Part shown: positions 35,314 to 44,335 of the stretch, in pieces
Layout: each line of letters begins with the position of its first letter
Numbering within the stretch: position 1 is the stretch's first letter
From: Cacconaster sp033811195
GTDB taxonomy: Bacteria; Bacteroidota; Bacteroidia; Bacteroidales; UBA932
Assembly: GCA_033811195.1 (NCBI GenBank)
Contig: JAPXOZ010000005.1
Location: 1-64,000, forward strand
Reading direction: 5' to 3'
Length of the DNA: 64,000 nucleotides
Notes under the pieces: model-generated
Told to the model about the DNA's origin: nothing
The model's database searches: none
The model's input: the letters and a program-made list of their open reading frames with translations, nothing else
Position numbers and translations under genes: made by a program

Positions 35314-36705
35314 TTAGGTAGCCATTTCTCGTTCTACATCCTCAACGGTAATCGGAAGACGTTTTGCGCCAAGTAAACGACATCCTTTTGGAGTGATGAG
35401 AATATCATCTTCGAGGCGGATGCCACCAAATTTGTAGTATGGCTTCAATTTCGAAAAGTTGATCAAACCTTTGCAAGTCCCCTCATTTTTCCATTTCTCG
35501 ATCAAAGCGGGGATAAAATAGATACCGGGCTCAACGGTCACTACATGGCCAACCTCGAGCATTTTGCCCATCCTCAACGAGGCGAGACCCGGCTGGGTAG
35601 AACGCTTGTGTTTGTCGTCATAGCCGACATAATCCTCGCCTAAATCCTCCATATCGTGCACATCAAGACCCATATGGTGGCCAAGACCGTGAGGCATAAA
35701 GAGACCGGCGACACCGGCTGCAACTGCCTCCGAGGCATCTCCATTGACAAGACCTAAATCTATCAAGCCCTTCACTAGTACTGTTACCGCTCCCAGATGA
35801 ATGTCCGTATATGAAATACCGGGACGGGAGGCACCGATAGCATAGTTGTTGGCAGCTGCTACCAGCGAATAGATTTCGCTCTGCTGCTCTGTAAACTTAC
35901 CGCTGCAGGGGAGCGTGCGGGTGAAATCTGATGCATAATGGGTGTCTATTTCGGCTCCTGCATCAATCACGCAAAGCCGTCCCTCGGTTAGGATCTGGTG
36001 ATGCGAATGGTTATGGAGAGTTTCACCATTTTGCGAAAGGATAATGGGGAAAGAGGGCATAATTCCGCCGGAGGCGCAAATTCCCTCCATAATTCCTACG
36101 AGTTCCTGCTCCTTCATCCCCAATTTCATTGCCTTCATCGCTGCCATATGCATTTCATAACCTAAGTCACAAGCCCTTTCGATCTCTTCAATCTCACATT
36201 CCTCTTTTATCAGACGAAGAGCTACCACTGCCTTTATAAGCTCCACACTGGCGGCATCCTTCATGTTGTCAAATCCGACTCCGAGCATTTTGTGGAGAAG
36301 TATCTTGTTGTGGTTGCGATAAGGGGGTAGGAAGTGGATTTTGCGCCCTTTAGCTTTCGCTTTAGCCAAATATTTAGCCAAAGAGGCAAAAGGAGCGCTT
36401 TTAGCCACCCCAACAGAGGCGGCCTGCTCGGAAATAAGCGGCTGCGGACCCATCCAGATGATATCATCAATATCCACATCGTTGCCGAAAATAACTTCTT
36501 CTCCACTCTCCACATCTATTACTGCGGCCAAATCAGGTTTGTCAAGTCCGAAAAAGTAGAGGAATGAGCTATCCTGCCTGAAAAGATAGGTGTTGTCGCG
36601 GTAATTGCAGCTTGCCTCGCTGTTACCCAAAATGAGAATTATCCCCTCTGACATGCTCTCCGCAAGTCTTTTGCGTCTTGATATATAAGTACTTTTTTTA
36701 AACAT
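35314..36705 (-). CDS. pepP: Xaa-Pro aminopeptidase, family M24B
   Basis: Removes N-terminal residues before proline. 463 aa with an N-terminal creatinase-like domain (about 1-155) and a catalytic C-domain. Metal ligands: D248 and D260 (VIDAGAEIDTHYASDFTRT), H343 in PHGLGHHMGLDVHD, E392 in VEPGIYF and E432 in RLEDD. No signal peptide, so it is cytoplasmic, and it would complete digestion of Pro-containing peptides left by the exported enzymes. Confidence 0.93.
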   Translation of the reverse strand: MFKKSTYISRRKRLAESMSEGIILILGNSEASCNYRDNTYLFRQDSSFLYFFGLDKPDLAAVIDVESGEEVIFGNDVDIDDIIWMGPQPLISEQAASVGVAKSAPFASLAKYLAKAKAKGRKIHFLPPYRNHNKILLHKMLGVGFDNMKDAASVELIKAVVALRLIKEECEIEEIERACDLGYEMHMAAMKAMKLGMKEQELVGIMEGICASGGIMPSFPIILSQNGETLHNHSHHQILTEGRLCVIDAGAEIDTHYASDFTRTLPCSGKFTEQQSEIYSLVAAANNYAIGASRPGISYTDIHLGAVTVLVKGLIDLGLVNGDASEAVAAGVAGLFMPHGLGHHMGLDVHDMEDLGEDYVGYDDKHKRSTQPGLASLRMGKMLEVGHVVTVEPGIYFIPALIEKWKNEGTCKGLINFSKLKPYYKFGGIRLEDDILITPKGCRLLGAKRLPITVEDVEREMAT

Positions 36706-37059
36706 GTTATATGTGTGTTATATTATTATTAGTAATCGATTTTGAGTTAGTTCTGAGTTTTAAGTTTCGAGTTCTGAGTTATGAGTTATGAGTAAGTTAT
36801 TTAGTGGTTAGTTATGAGTTTAGGGTTAGATGTTAAGTTAAATATAGATTCGTTGTCTATATGTATGATAATGATTTTGCTTTTTCTTCTTTTGTTTGTT
36901 AATAATTCAAACAATCTTACTCTTAAGCGTATCAATGCTTTTCAATAAACAGTTAGCTATTCACAAAAAATCACAACCGTAAAATCACCAAACTTCCTTC
37001 CCTCAATAGCGACATCTCTCCACTCTCCCACTACCCACTACATACTACACACTCGTACC
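36706..37059. other. 354-bp intergenic region carrying repeat copy 4
   Basis: No gene supported. A plus-strand forward stretch with GAGTTCTGAGTTATGAGTTA (about 36769-36788) runs through 36741-36840. A reverse arm ACTACCCACTACATACTACA lies at 37030-37049 and reads GTGTGTAGTATGTAGT in the sense of the S9 gene that ends at 37060. AT-rich sequence lies between. I found no clear promoter for the M24 gene. Confidence 0.55.
36741..37056. repeat. Degenerate 3'-flanking repeat, copy 4 (two inverted arms)
   Basis: One arm at 36741-36840, dominated by GAGTTATGAGT/GAGTTCTGAGT words, and one at 37029-37056 of opposite polarity next to the S9 stop codon. The words match those of copies 1-3. Confidence 0.65.
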
Positions 37060-37076
37060 TCAATCTTTGAGGTACG
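37054..37076. repeat. Perfect inverted repeat over a stop codon
   Basis: CGTACCTCAA (37054-37063) and TTGAGGTACG (37067-37076) with a 3-nt loop. It spans the stop codon (37060-37062) of the S9 lipoprotein gene. No T-run follows in the gene's sense, so it is not a standard terminator. Confidence 0.6.
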
Positions 37077-39198
37077 TATCCAGCCATCCGAAAAATTCGC
37101 GGTTCCAGTGGATTGAATTCTGGGGCTTAAGGATCCAGTGGTTCTCGTCGGGGAAAAGGATCATCCTGGAGGGGACTCCCATCATTTGAGCCGCATTGAA
37201 TGCAGCCATTCCTTGATCAACCGGTACACGGTAATCGAGTTCTCCGTGAGTGACCAAAATAGGAGTATCCCATTTTTCTACAAGCTTATGAGGAGAGTTG
37301 GCATAGTGTCTTTTTGCCACAGGATTGTTGCTCCAGGGAGAACCGGACATATATGTGTCAGGCTGAGCGATACCACCATTATCCCAGTCGGGGAACCACA
37401 TCTCTTCAGTAGTCATATACATGTGCTCCACATTGAAGATACCGGCATGTGCAATGAATGCATCGAATCGTTTTTGGTGTATTCCTGCGAGATAAAAGAC
37501 TGAATAACCACCGTAGGATGCACCCACAGCTGCCATTTTACCCACATAGGGTTCAGCCTTGAGAGCATCCGCTGCAGAGAAATAATCCCTCATATTCTGA
37601 CCGATATAGTCGCCGGAGATCTGCTCGCACCACTCTTGTCCAAATGCAGTAGTACCGCGCCTGTTGGGAAGCACCACGATATAGCCCTGGGAGGCCATAA
37701 GACGGTAGTTCCAACGATAAGACCAACCTTGGCTCAAAGTACCCTGAGGGCCTCCAAGACAGAGCAATATCGAAGGATATACTTTGCTCTTGTCAAATTT
37801 GGGCGGGTAAAGCACCCAAGTCAGCATCTTCTTATTGTCCGAAGTACGGATCCACCTCTCTTCTATGGTCACTTCGTCGAGTTGGTCAAGAATTTCCTTA
37901 TTCTCAAAAGTGAGCTGCTCCCAGCTGCCATCCTGTGCGTTGATAGAAACTATCTCGGCGGGGCGCAACATGCAAAGGTTTGTGGCAATCAGACGCTCTA
38001 CCTCTACCGAACCGTCTTCTGCGATCGAGGTCAGTAGCGAAGGCGCACCAAAATTGAACCACTCACGTTCAGGGGTCACTCTGACCATATTACTTTCGAG
38101 ATCAGTCTTCCAGATCTCCTGGAGACCTTCCACAAGCGAGGTGAAGTAAAGCCCTTTGGAATCGGGCATCCATACCGGATTCTCGATATTGTATTTATAA
38201 GAGGAGGAGAGCTCTCGGCGCTCACCGGAGGCTATATCATATACAAAGAGACGGATCTTGTCTGCCTCATAACCATCTCTCTCCATGCTCAACCAGGCTA
38301 CGCTACATCCATTGGGGCTAAATACCGGGTTGGTGTCATAACCCATCATCCCCTCAGAAATATTTATACAGAGGTTATCCGATAGGTTGAGCAGATAGAT
38401 ATCGGTGTTGGTGGAGAATGCATACTCTCTACCGGTTTTCTTGCGACAGGAATAGACAATCTGATCTCCATTAGGAGAAAAATCAAGCTGCTCGAGACCG
38501 CCGAAGGGCTCAGCAGGAAGCTCGTAAGGCTCTCCTGCAAGGAGATCAACTCCCTCTCCCAGCTGATTACCGTCAAAATCGGCAAGATAGGTGTGAGGTA
38601 TGTTCTCTACAAAGTGATCCCAATGTCTATACATCATCCCTTCAATAGTGCGGGCTGTGGATTTTGGTAGATCCGGATGGATCTCTGCGGGGCTTTTCAC
38701 CACTTTAAAATTAGCCGAATAGAGCACTTTTGTACCATCGGGAGAGAATTTGAATTCCATCATTCCGCCGGGAACATCACTCACTTGTTTCTCACCTGTA
38801 CCATCAGCATTCATTACCCACATCTGGCCGTCTCTGAGAAAAGCAATGCGCTTGCCATCATCTATCCAACGTGCATTGTTCTCGCTTTGAGGGGTGGTTG
38901 TGAGTTGTACTTTATTGCTCCCGTCGATATTCATAACGAAAAGTTCACGGTTGCTCTTATTATATTCAATGGATGTGTAGCCTACTCCATAGAGAATTTT
39001 TGTGCCGTCCGGAGATATTTGCGGATCGGAGACTTTGGCCAGAGAGTGCATTATTTCCGGAGTGTATTGTCCATCTTGCACAACCACCTCCGGCTTTGTG
39101 ATTAAGGGAGCTGAATCTGCCTCATTTAAATTCGTTTTGCAGGATGTAGCTGCCGAAATTGCAGTCATAATCGTCATTATTGTCACTAAGCGTTTCAT
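37060..39198 (-). CDS. Prolyl-oligopeptidase-family (S9) lipoprotein peptidase
   Basis: 712-aa exported serine peptidase. The signal peptide ends at lipobox ATSC (Cys20). Residues about 50-430 form a beta-propeller with repeated SPDGTKILY-like blades; residues about 450-712 are an alpha/beta-hydrolase. Nucleophile Ser561 lies in GASYGGYSV; the Asp is in HGELDYRVP and the His in DENHWI. The closest type appears to be the acylaminoacyl-peptidase/DPP5-like S9 group. It probably acts on oligopeptides in the periplasm. It follows the larger S9 gene by 25 bp. Confidence 0.9.
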   Translation of the reverse strand: MKRLVTIMTIMTAISAATSCKTNLNEADSAPLITKPEVVVQDGQYTPEIMHSLAKVSDPQISPDGTKILYGVGYTSIEYNKSNRELFVMNIDGSNKVQLTTTPQSENNARWIDDGKRIAFLRDGQMWVMNADGTGEKQVSDVPGGMMEFKFSPDGTKVLYSANFKVVKSPAEIHPDLPKSTARTIEGMMYRHWDHFVENIPHTYLADFDGNQLGEGVDLLAGEPYELPAEPFGGLEQLDFSPNGDQIVYSCRKKTGREYAFSTNTDIYLLNLSDNLCINISEGMMGYDTNPVFSPNGCSVAWLSMERDGYEADKIRLFVYDIASGERRELSSSYKYNIENPVWMPDSKGLYFTSLVEGLQEIWKTDLESNMVRVTPEREWFNFGAPSLLTSIAEDGSVEVERLIATNLCMLRPAEIVSINAQDGSWEQLTFENKEILDQLDEVTIEERWIRTSDNKKMLTWVLYPPKFDKSKVYPSILLCLGGPQGTLSQGWSYRWNYRLMASQGYIVVLPNRRGTTAFGQEWCEQISGDYIGQNMRDYFSAADALKAEPYVGKMAAVGASYGGYSVFYLAGIHQKRFDAFIAHAGIFNVEHMYMTTEEMWFPDWDNGGIAQPDTYMSGSPWSNNPVAKRHYANSPHKLVEKWDTPILVTHGELDYRVPVDQGMAAFNAAQMMGVPSRMILFPDENHWILKPQNSIHWNREFFGWLDTYLKD

Positions 39199-39223
39199 GA
39201 TGTTTAAATATATATTTTAATTA

Positions 39224-42004
39224 TTATTGTTCATATCCGTATCCGAGGTCGATACCCTTGAGTGTTGCTGGAACACCTTTAGTCATCCATATGGGAGCGG
39301 GTTTGCCCTTGAGGTAGTGGTCAAAGAATTGTTCGAGGCGGATACTCAGGTCACGTGTGTTACGACGGTCTCGGAGGTTGTGAGCTTCTCCGTTGTACTG
39401 GAGCAACCATGCTTCCTTGCCGCAACGTCTGAGGGCATTGAAAAACTCTATACCCTGCCACCAGGGAACCGCTCCATCCTCGTCGTTGTGCATAATGAGT
39501 ACAGGCGTAGTCACATTGGGCACGAAGAAGAGGGGCGAATTCTCGATATATAGATCAAATCCCTCCCAGAGGTCCTTACCGATGCGGCTCTGCTGCTGCT
39601 CATACTGGAATGTGCGTGCCATACCGCTCTCCCAGCGGATTCCACCGTATGCACTTGTCATGTTGGAGACGGGAGCACCCGAGCCTGCCGCCTTGAAACG
39701 ATTAGTCTGAGTAATCATATAGGCCACCTGATAACCGCCCCAGCTCTGGCCCTGGATAGCCATGTTGTCACCATCAATCCAGGGATATTCGCACAACATG
39801 TCGCAGGCGGGCATAATCGACTTCATGGCGCTATTGCCGGGATGACCGTCCGTGTAATAGATATCAGGAACAAACACGATATACTCATTGCTTACAAAGT
39901 AAGGAATATTGACGGTCGAACGGCTCGGTGATGGTGTACGAGGCGCATAAAGGTCATCCGAATATTTTTCGTAGAAATAGATCATCAGAGGATATTTCTT
40001 TGCAGGATTGAAATTTTCTGGCTTAAAGAGGAGTCCCTCTGCCCTTATGCCATCCTCAGTGTTCCAGGAGACGAGTTCCACGGTACCCCAGTTATAATCT
40101 CTCTGTTGAGGATTGACATCAGTCACCTGTACCTCAGTCTTGAAATTGTCGGAAGTCATCCAAATATTGTTACCATCCTCGAAGCGGCCTCTTGAATAAA
40201 CATAAATGGGTTTTTTGCCTGTTGTGCAAAGACCCATTGCATCATAGGTGTAGGGGCCTTTGACCAATTGCTGGAGAATGGCCCTCCTTTTGGTGATATC
40301 CTTCATGGCAAAACCGGTCTCTTTGGTGGTTCTGTCGAAAGTGCGGAAGTAGATCGGCTTACCCGAATTGATCCTTGACGAGCGACCCATAAAGGACTTG
40401 GGATCGTTGTAGGGGTTTGCGAAGGTGTATGTGGTATTGGTGGCGCGACCCTTACCCTCGGTCAAAAGAAAAGGAGCTCTTGCTCCGGTAGGATCGAACT
40501 GCCAATAGTCATATCTATCACGAATAATGAAGTAATCTGAATTCTCCGACCAAATGGCATTGCTATAAGGTCTCGGAAGTGAAGGTGTATCGTGATCCTC
40601 ATTATAAAAAATAACTCCTAATTCTGAGGTGAGGTCTTTAATTTCACCCGTTGCAAGGGTATAGAGATACCATATTCTGGCTTCAGCATCATAAAAAGTG
40701 TAATACTTACCATCGGGAGAGGACATCATCATATTAAAGGGAGCACCCTCTGCTATGAGTTCTTTACTGCCATCGACCAGTGAGACTTTATAAACATCGT
40801 TTTTAGGGTTCATATCCCACTGTTGTGACATACGGTAGGGCTTGTCGGTATAGGTAATAACATATTGCTCTTTATTCTCATCTCCGATACCAACGCTTTC
40901 GAGAGTCATATCGGCCAACTGTACCGGATTTGTGCCGTCAACATTGATTTTTGCCAGATAGGTGCGTTTTTGCTCGCGGCTGAGGTTCTTCAACTGTATG
41001 GGCTGTATATATTCGTCGTTCCAGCTCCAAATGTCCAGTTTAGGTTGCTCAAACTCCACAAGTGTGGTATCTTTCTCGCGGGGAATAGGGCAGGTACCGT
41101 AAGTAATATAATCTCCCACCTTGCTGAAGCCGATTCTACCATTGTCGCTGACCATCCAGCCTTCAGGAATCCATTCTGCATCCCTTGGAACGAGGATTTT
41201 GGTCTCTGAGCCATCGTAGAGATAGATGTTGGTAAATTTCTTGGCTTCTTTTGTGGTATCGGTGTTTGCATAAAATGCCACCTTTGATCCATCTTCCGTA
41301 AAGTAAGTGTTACCAAAAGACGCATCTTTGGAACCCTGGATCAGCGTCGTAGTCACACCTGTGGCAGGATTGAGTAGATAGATACCTGGAACGGTAATTG
41401 AGTCCTTTTTGGGATCGGGTTTGGTGGTGTAAGTCAGAATGTCATTTTCTCTGGAAAAATCATATTCGGAAACACTTTTCACCGAGTCCAGTGCCATCGT
41501 CTTGATGTTGAGGATGTAGAGATTGGATGTGGTGTCTCTCTGGAATGCAATATAGTCTCCCGTCAGTACGCTTGATTTAAAATTCTTAAGAAGCGGAAAT
41601 TTGGTCACTTCTCCCGAGGCAAGATCGAGGATGCCGAGAGTATCCTTAGGCATATCTTTACTCTTCTTTTTTTCTATTTTAGCCTGGCGGGTCTCTTGAA
41701 ATTTAGGAGTAATTTTGAAAATCGCTCTGGTAGCATCTTTTGAAAATCTGACCTGCTGGCCTCTTTCAATAGATATCTGTCTGCCTGTCCTTAGGTTGTA
41801 GAACTCAATAGTGCCATCACCTTCCTGAGGTGAAATATAAAATTGGCCCCACTCTCCATCATTGTAGACGGAAACATTGCCGGCATTTTTCCAGCCGTCA
41901 TAGACCGAATGATCCAGAGAGGGCTTTGAGTTCTGCGCATTGAGGACAAATGGAAATGCTGAAAACAATATCAGCATGATAGGGTAGAGAAAAGAACGTT
42001 TCAT
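39224..42004 (-). CDS. Large S9-family serine peptidase, secreted
   Basis: 926 aa from MKRSFLYPIMLILFSAFPFV, which opens a Sec signal peptide ending at LNA-Q. A start 34 codons further upstream runs over the promoter and is rejected. A long TolB/propeller-like region (about 40-600) precedes the hydrolase domain, with Ser754 in GQSWGGYQVAYM, Asp in NDEDGAVPW and His in GEAHNL. It is the first gene of an S9-S9 pair and is divergent from the C25 operon. The family is certain; cleavage preference is not. Confidence 0.9.
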   Translation of the reverse strand: MKRSFLYPIMLILFSAFPFVLNAQNSKPSLDHSVYDGWKNAGNVSVYNDGEWGQFYISPQEGDGTIEFYNLRTGRQISIERGQQVRFSKDATRAIFKITPKFQETRQAKIEKKKSKDMPKDTLGILDLASGEVTKFPLLKNFKSSVLTGDYIAFQRDTTSNLYILNIKTMALDSVKSVSEYDFSRENDILTYTTKPDPKKDSITVPGIYLLNPATGVTTTLIQGSKDASFGNTYFTEDGSKVAFYANTDTTKEAKKFTNIYLYDGSETKILVPRDAEWIPEGWMVSDNGRIGFSKVGDYITYGTCPIPREKDTTLVEFEQPKLDIWSWNDEYIQPIQLKNLSREQKRTYLAKINVDGTNPVQLADMTLESVGIGDENKEQYVITYTDKPYRMSQQWDMNPKNDVYKVSLVDGSKELIAEGAPFNMMMSSPDGKYYTFYDAEARIWYLYTLATGEIKDLTSELGVIFYNEDHDTPSLPRPYSNAIWSENSDYFIIRDRYDYWQFDPTGARAPFLLTEGKGRATNTTYTFANPYNDPKSFMGRSSRINSGKPIYFRTFDRTTKETGFAMKDITKRRAILQQLVKGPYTYDAMGLCTTGKKPIYVYSRGRFEDGNNIWMTSDNFKTEVQVTDVNPQQRDYNWGTVELVSWNTEDGIRAEGLLFKPENFNPAKKYPLMIYFYEKYSDDLYAPRTPSPSRSTVNIPYFVSNEYIVFVPDIYYTDGHPGNSAMKSIMPACDMLCEYPWIDGDNMAIQGQSWGGYQVAYMITQTNRFKAAGSGAPVSNMTSAYGGIRWESGMARTFQYEQQQSRIGKDLWEGFDLYIENSPLFFVPNVTTPVLIMHNDEDGAVPWWQGIEFFNALRRCGKEAWLLQYNGEAHNLRDRRNTRDLSIRLEQFFDHYLKGKPAPIWMTKGVPATLKGIDLGYGYEQ

Positions 42005-42051
42005 CATATTTTTATTGTTGAATAGTAGGTTTTTACCATTGACATAACTTA

Positions 42052-42082
42052 CAAAGGTAATTATAATAATCAAAAACAACAA
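42052..42082 (-). promoter_or_regulatory. Promoter of the S9-S9 operon
   Basis: Minus strand GTTG-like -33 (TTG at 42082-42080), 20 nt, TACCTTTG (42059-42052), 48 bp before the S9 start. About 100 bp separate it from the divergent C25 promoter. Confidence 0.55.
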
Positions 42083-42159
42083 CCTCTTTGCAAGATGCCA
42101 AAACATTTCCTCTATTGCGTCCTAGCGGGGTTTTTAATACTTAATTGCCTTTCCGTTTC

Positions 42160-42189
42160 TTTGTGGAATCAAAATAATAAGTAACTTTG
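42160..42189 (+). promoter_or_regulatory. Promoter of the C25-TonB operon
   Basis: TTTG (42160-42163), 18 nt, TAACTTTG (42182-42189), 31 bp before the first ATG. This is the only good promoter seen for the six-gene run that follows. Confidence 0.65.
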
Positions 42190-42220
42190 TAGTTTATATA
42201 CAAAATGTTTTTTGTACTTT

Positions 42221-44293
42221 ATGAGAAAAACACTTATTCTGGCCCTATCAATCCTGATGTTGACGACATTTGCTGCCGCAGCAAACGGAAAGATCAAGGC
42301 GCGCACTACCAAAGTCGCTGTTGTCACCGATCAAAAGACCTATGAAGCCATCGGACATGAGATAGATGCATTTACGGCATCCATGTCATTCATAGGCAAA
42401 GAAGGTGTTCTGATTATTGACAAATGGCAGCACCCTGATTCTCTTAGAGCAGTGCTCAAGCACTATTACACCACACAAAATCTTGAAGGTGCAGTACTCA
42501 TCGGCGATATTCCTATCGCAATGATCCGGGACGCACAACATTTGACCACTGCCTTCAAGATGGACCAAAGAGCTGATTGGAAAGACTCTTCAGTCCCTTC
42601 CGACAGGTTTTACGATGACTTTGACCTCCGCTTCGAATACCTCAAACAGGATGAGGATAAGACATTGTTGCACTATTATTCTCTAACTGCAGAATCTGCG
42701 CAGACCATCGGATGTGACATCTGGACTTCACGCATCAAGCCCCCGAAGATACCCGGAATAGACAAATACTCCGCAATCTCCGCCTATCTCAAAAAAGCGA
42801 TAACACAGAAGAAAGCACAGCCTCAACAAATCTCCAATATTCTGGTATTTACCGGACATGGATACAACTCAGATTCATACAACGCACGTATTGACGAAAT
42901 ATGGACGCTCAGGGAGCAATTTCCCTTTCTGGGCTCTAAGAGAGGTGCTGACCTAGACTATATTAATCATGATTTCGAACCATTTGTACGCGAAAAATTG
43001 ATGACTACCCTCGCTCAGCCGAGGTATGATCTGGCTATTCTTCACCATCACGGATCTGAGGAGATCCAGTATCTGGGGGCAACTCCCAAATCCTCAACGC
43101 TGGATGCTTGGATCGAAAACATCAAACTTACCCTCCGCCAGAGGATCAGACGCTCTAAAGACACCACCGCTACCATTAACGAATATATGGAGCAATATGG
43201 AGTCCCCAGAGAGTGGTTTGCCGGTGCACAAGAGCTCAAGACTAAAGACAGTACCTTTTATGCCAATATGGATATCAATATCCCCGATATGTATGGATAT
43301 ACTTCCAACGCGCGTGCTGTGATAATTGATGCCTGCTTCAATGGAGCATTCAACAATGAGGACTATATAGCCGGATACTGGATCTTCAATCCAGGAGAGA
43401 CCATAGTGGTGAAAGCCAATACGGTCAACACTCTACAGGATACCTGGACAAATGAACTTATAGGTCTGCTCAATGCCGGAGTTTGTTTCGGCAACTGGGC
43501 AAAAGGGCAGCTCACCCTCGAATCGCACCTCTTTGGTGATGCCAGTTTCCGTTTTGCCAACGCATATCCGGAACTCGAACTCGACAAGGCAATGGTCATC
43601 CGCCGTAACGATAGTAAATACTGGAGAAAACTCTTCAACCACTCCAATTGCGATGTGAGGGCTCTTGCAATTAAGACTCTCTCCGAGACCAAAGCCATAA
43701 CCTCACAAGAATTACTCGATATCCAGAGAAATAGTGAGAGTCCGGTCGTACGTCTGGAAGCCTTCATGTCACTTAAAAAAAGAGCGGATTCATACCTTTC
43801 CCGGGCTATCAGACTTGGAGTTGAAGACTCTTATGAGCTGTTGCAAAGACTCAGCGTCCAGACTCTCGACGAATGTGGCGATCCTGCCCTCAAGGATATT
43901 TATGATGCTCTCAAGGATGATCCTGCTGTAAACTCGAGGGTAATGTTCTACATAAGGCCTATGAGGAGGCACTACTATCCCACTGAAAGGGAACTTGAGG
44001 AATACGCTCTGCTGAACTCTTCCGATCATCCGCTCAAAGAGAAGAAATTTACCGTCAGGGGCGAGCGCAACAGTTGCAACGCCTTTGCCTTGGATGACAT
44101 GTTCAAACTTTTGCAAAATGAGACCGACCAGGACTTCAGGGTAGCAATTGCCGAAGTCTTCGGATGGTATGTTTACTCCTATAAAAGGGATGAAATAATT
44201 AAAAGATGCTCAGAGTTGCGCGCAAACGAAAAGGATGAGCGAGTGGCAAACGAACTACTCAAGAGCATCAACCGTCTCAAAAGAGAAAACTAA
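42221..44293 (+). CDS. Gingipain-like cysteine peptidase, family C25 (paralogue A)
   Basis: 690 aa from ATG at 42221; an in-frame TTG three codons upstream is rejected. Sec signal peptide (LTTFAAA-NG). The C25 fold is recognised from LEGAVLIGDIPIAMIRDAQH (about residues 87-106), SSVPSDRFYDDFDLRF, and a His/Cys pair: His277 in LHHHGSEEIQYLG and Cys372 in IIDACFNGAF, followed by ANTVNTLQD. The C-terminal ~250 residues look like HEAT-type helical repeats. There is no T9SS C-terminal sorting domain and no prodomain comparable to RgpB. It is thus probably periplasmic. Substrate unknown. Confidence 0.85.
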   Translation: MRKTLILALSILMLTTFAAAANGKIKARTTKVAVVTDQKTYEAIGHEIDAFTASMSFIGKEGVLIIDKWQHPDSLRAVLKHYYTTQNLEGAVLIGDIPIAMIRDAQHLTTAFKMDQRADWKDSSVPSDRFYDDFDLRFEYLKQDEDKTLLHYYSLTAESAQTIGCDIWTSRIKPPKIPGIDKYSAISAYLKKAITQKKAQPQQISNILVFTGHGYNSDSYNARIDEIWTLREQFPFLGSKRGADLDYINHDFEPFVREKLMTTLAQPRYDLAILHHHGSEEIQYLGATPKSSTLDAWIENIKLTLRQRIRRSKDTTATINEYMEQYGVPREWFAGAQELKTKDSTFYANMDINIPDMYGYTSNARAVIIDACFNGAFNNEDYIAGYWIFNPGETIVVKANTVNTLQDTWTNELIGLLNAGVCFGNWAKGQLTLESHLFGDASFRFANAYPELELDKAMVIRRNDSKYWRKLFNHSNCDVRALAIKTLSETKAITSQELLDIQRNSESPVVRLEAFMSLKKRADSYLSRAIRLGVEDSYELLQRLSVQTLDECGDPALKDIYDALKDDPAVNSRVMFYIRPMRRHYYPTERELEEYALLNSSDHPLKEKKFTVRGERNSCNAFALDDMFKLLQNETDQDFRVAIAEVFGWYVYSYKRDEIIKRCSELRANEKDERVANELLKSINRLKREN

Positions 44294-44335
44294 ACAAACA
44301 TACAAATTATTATTAACCCTAATTCAACACAACTT

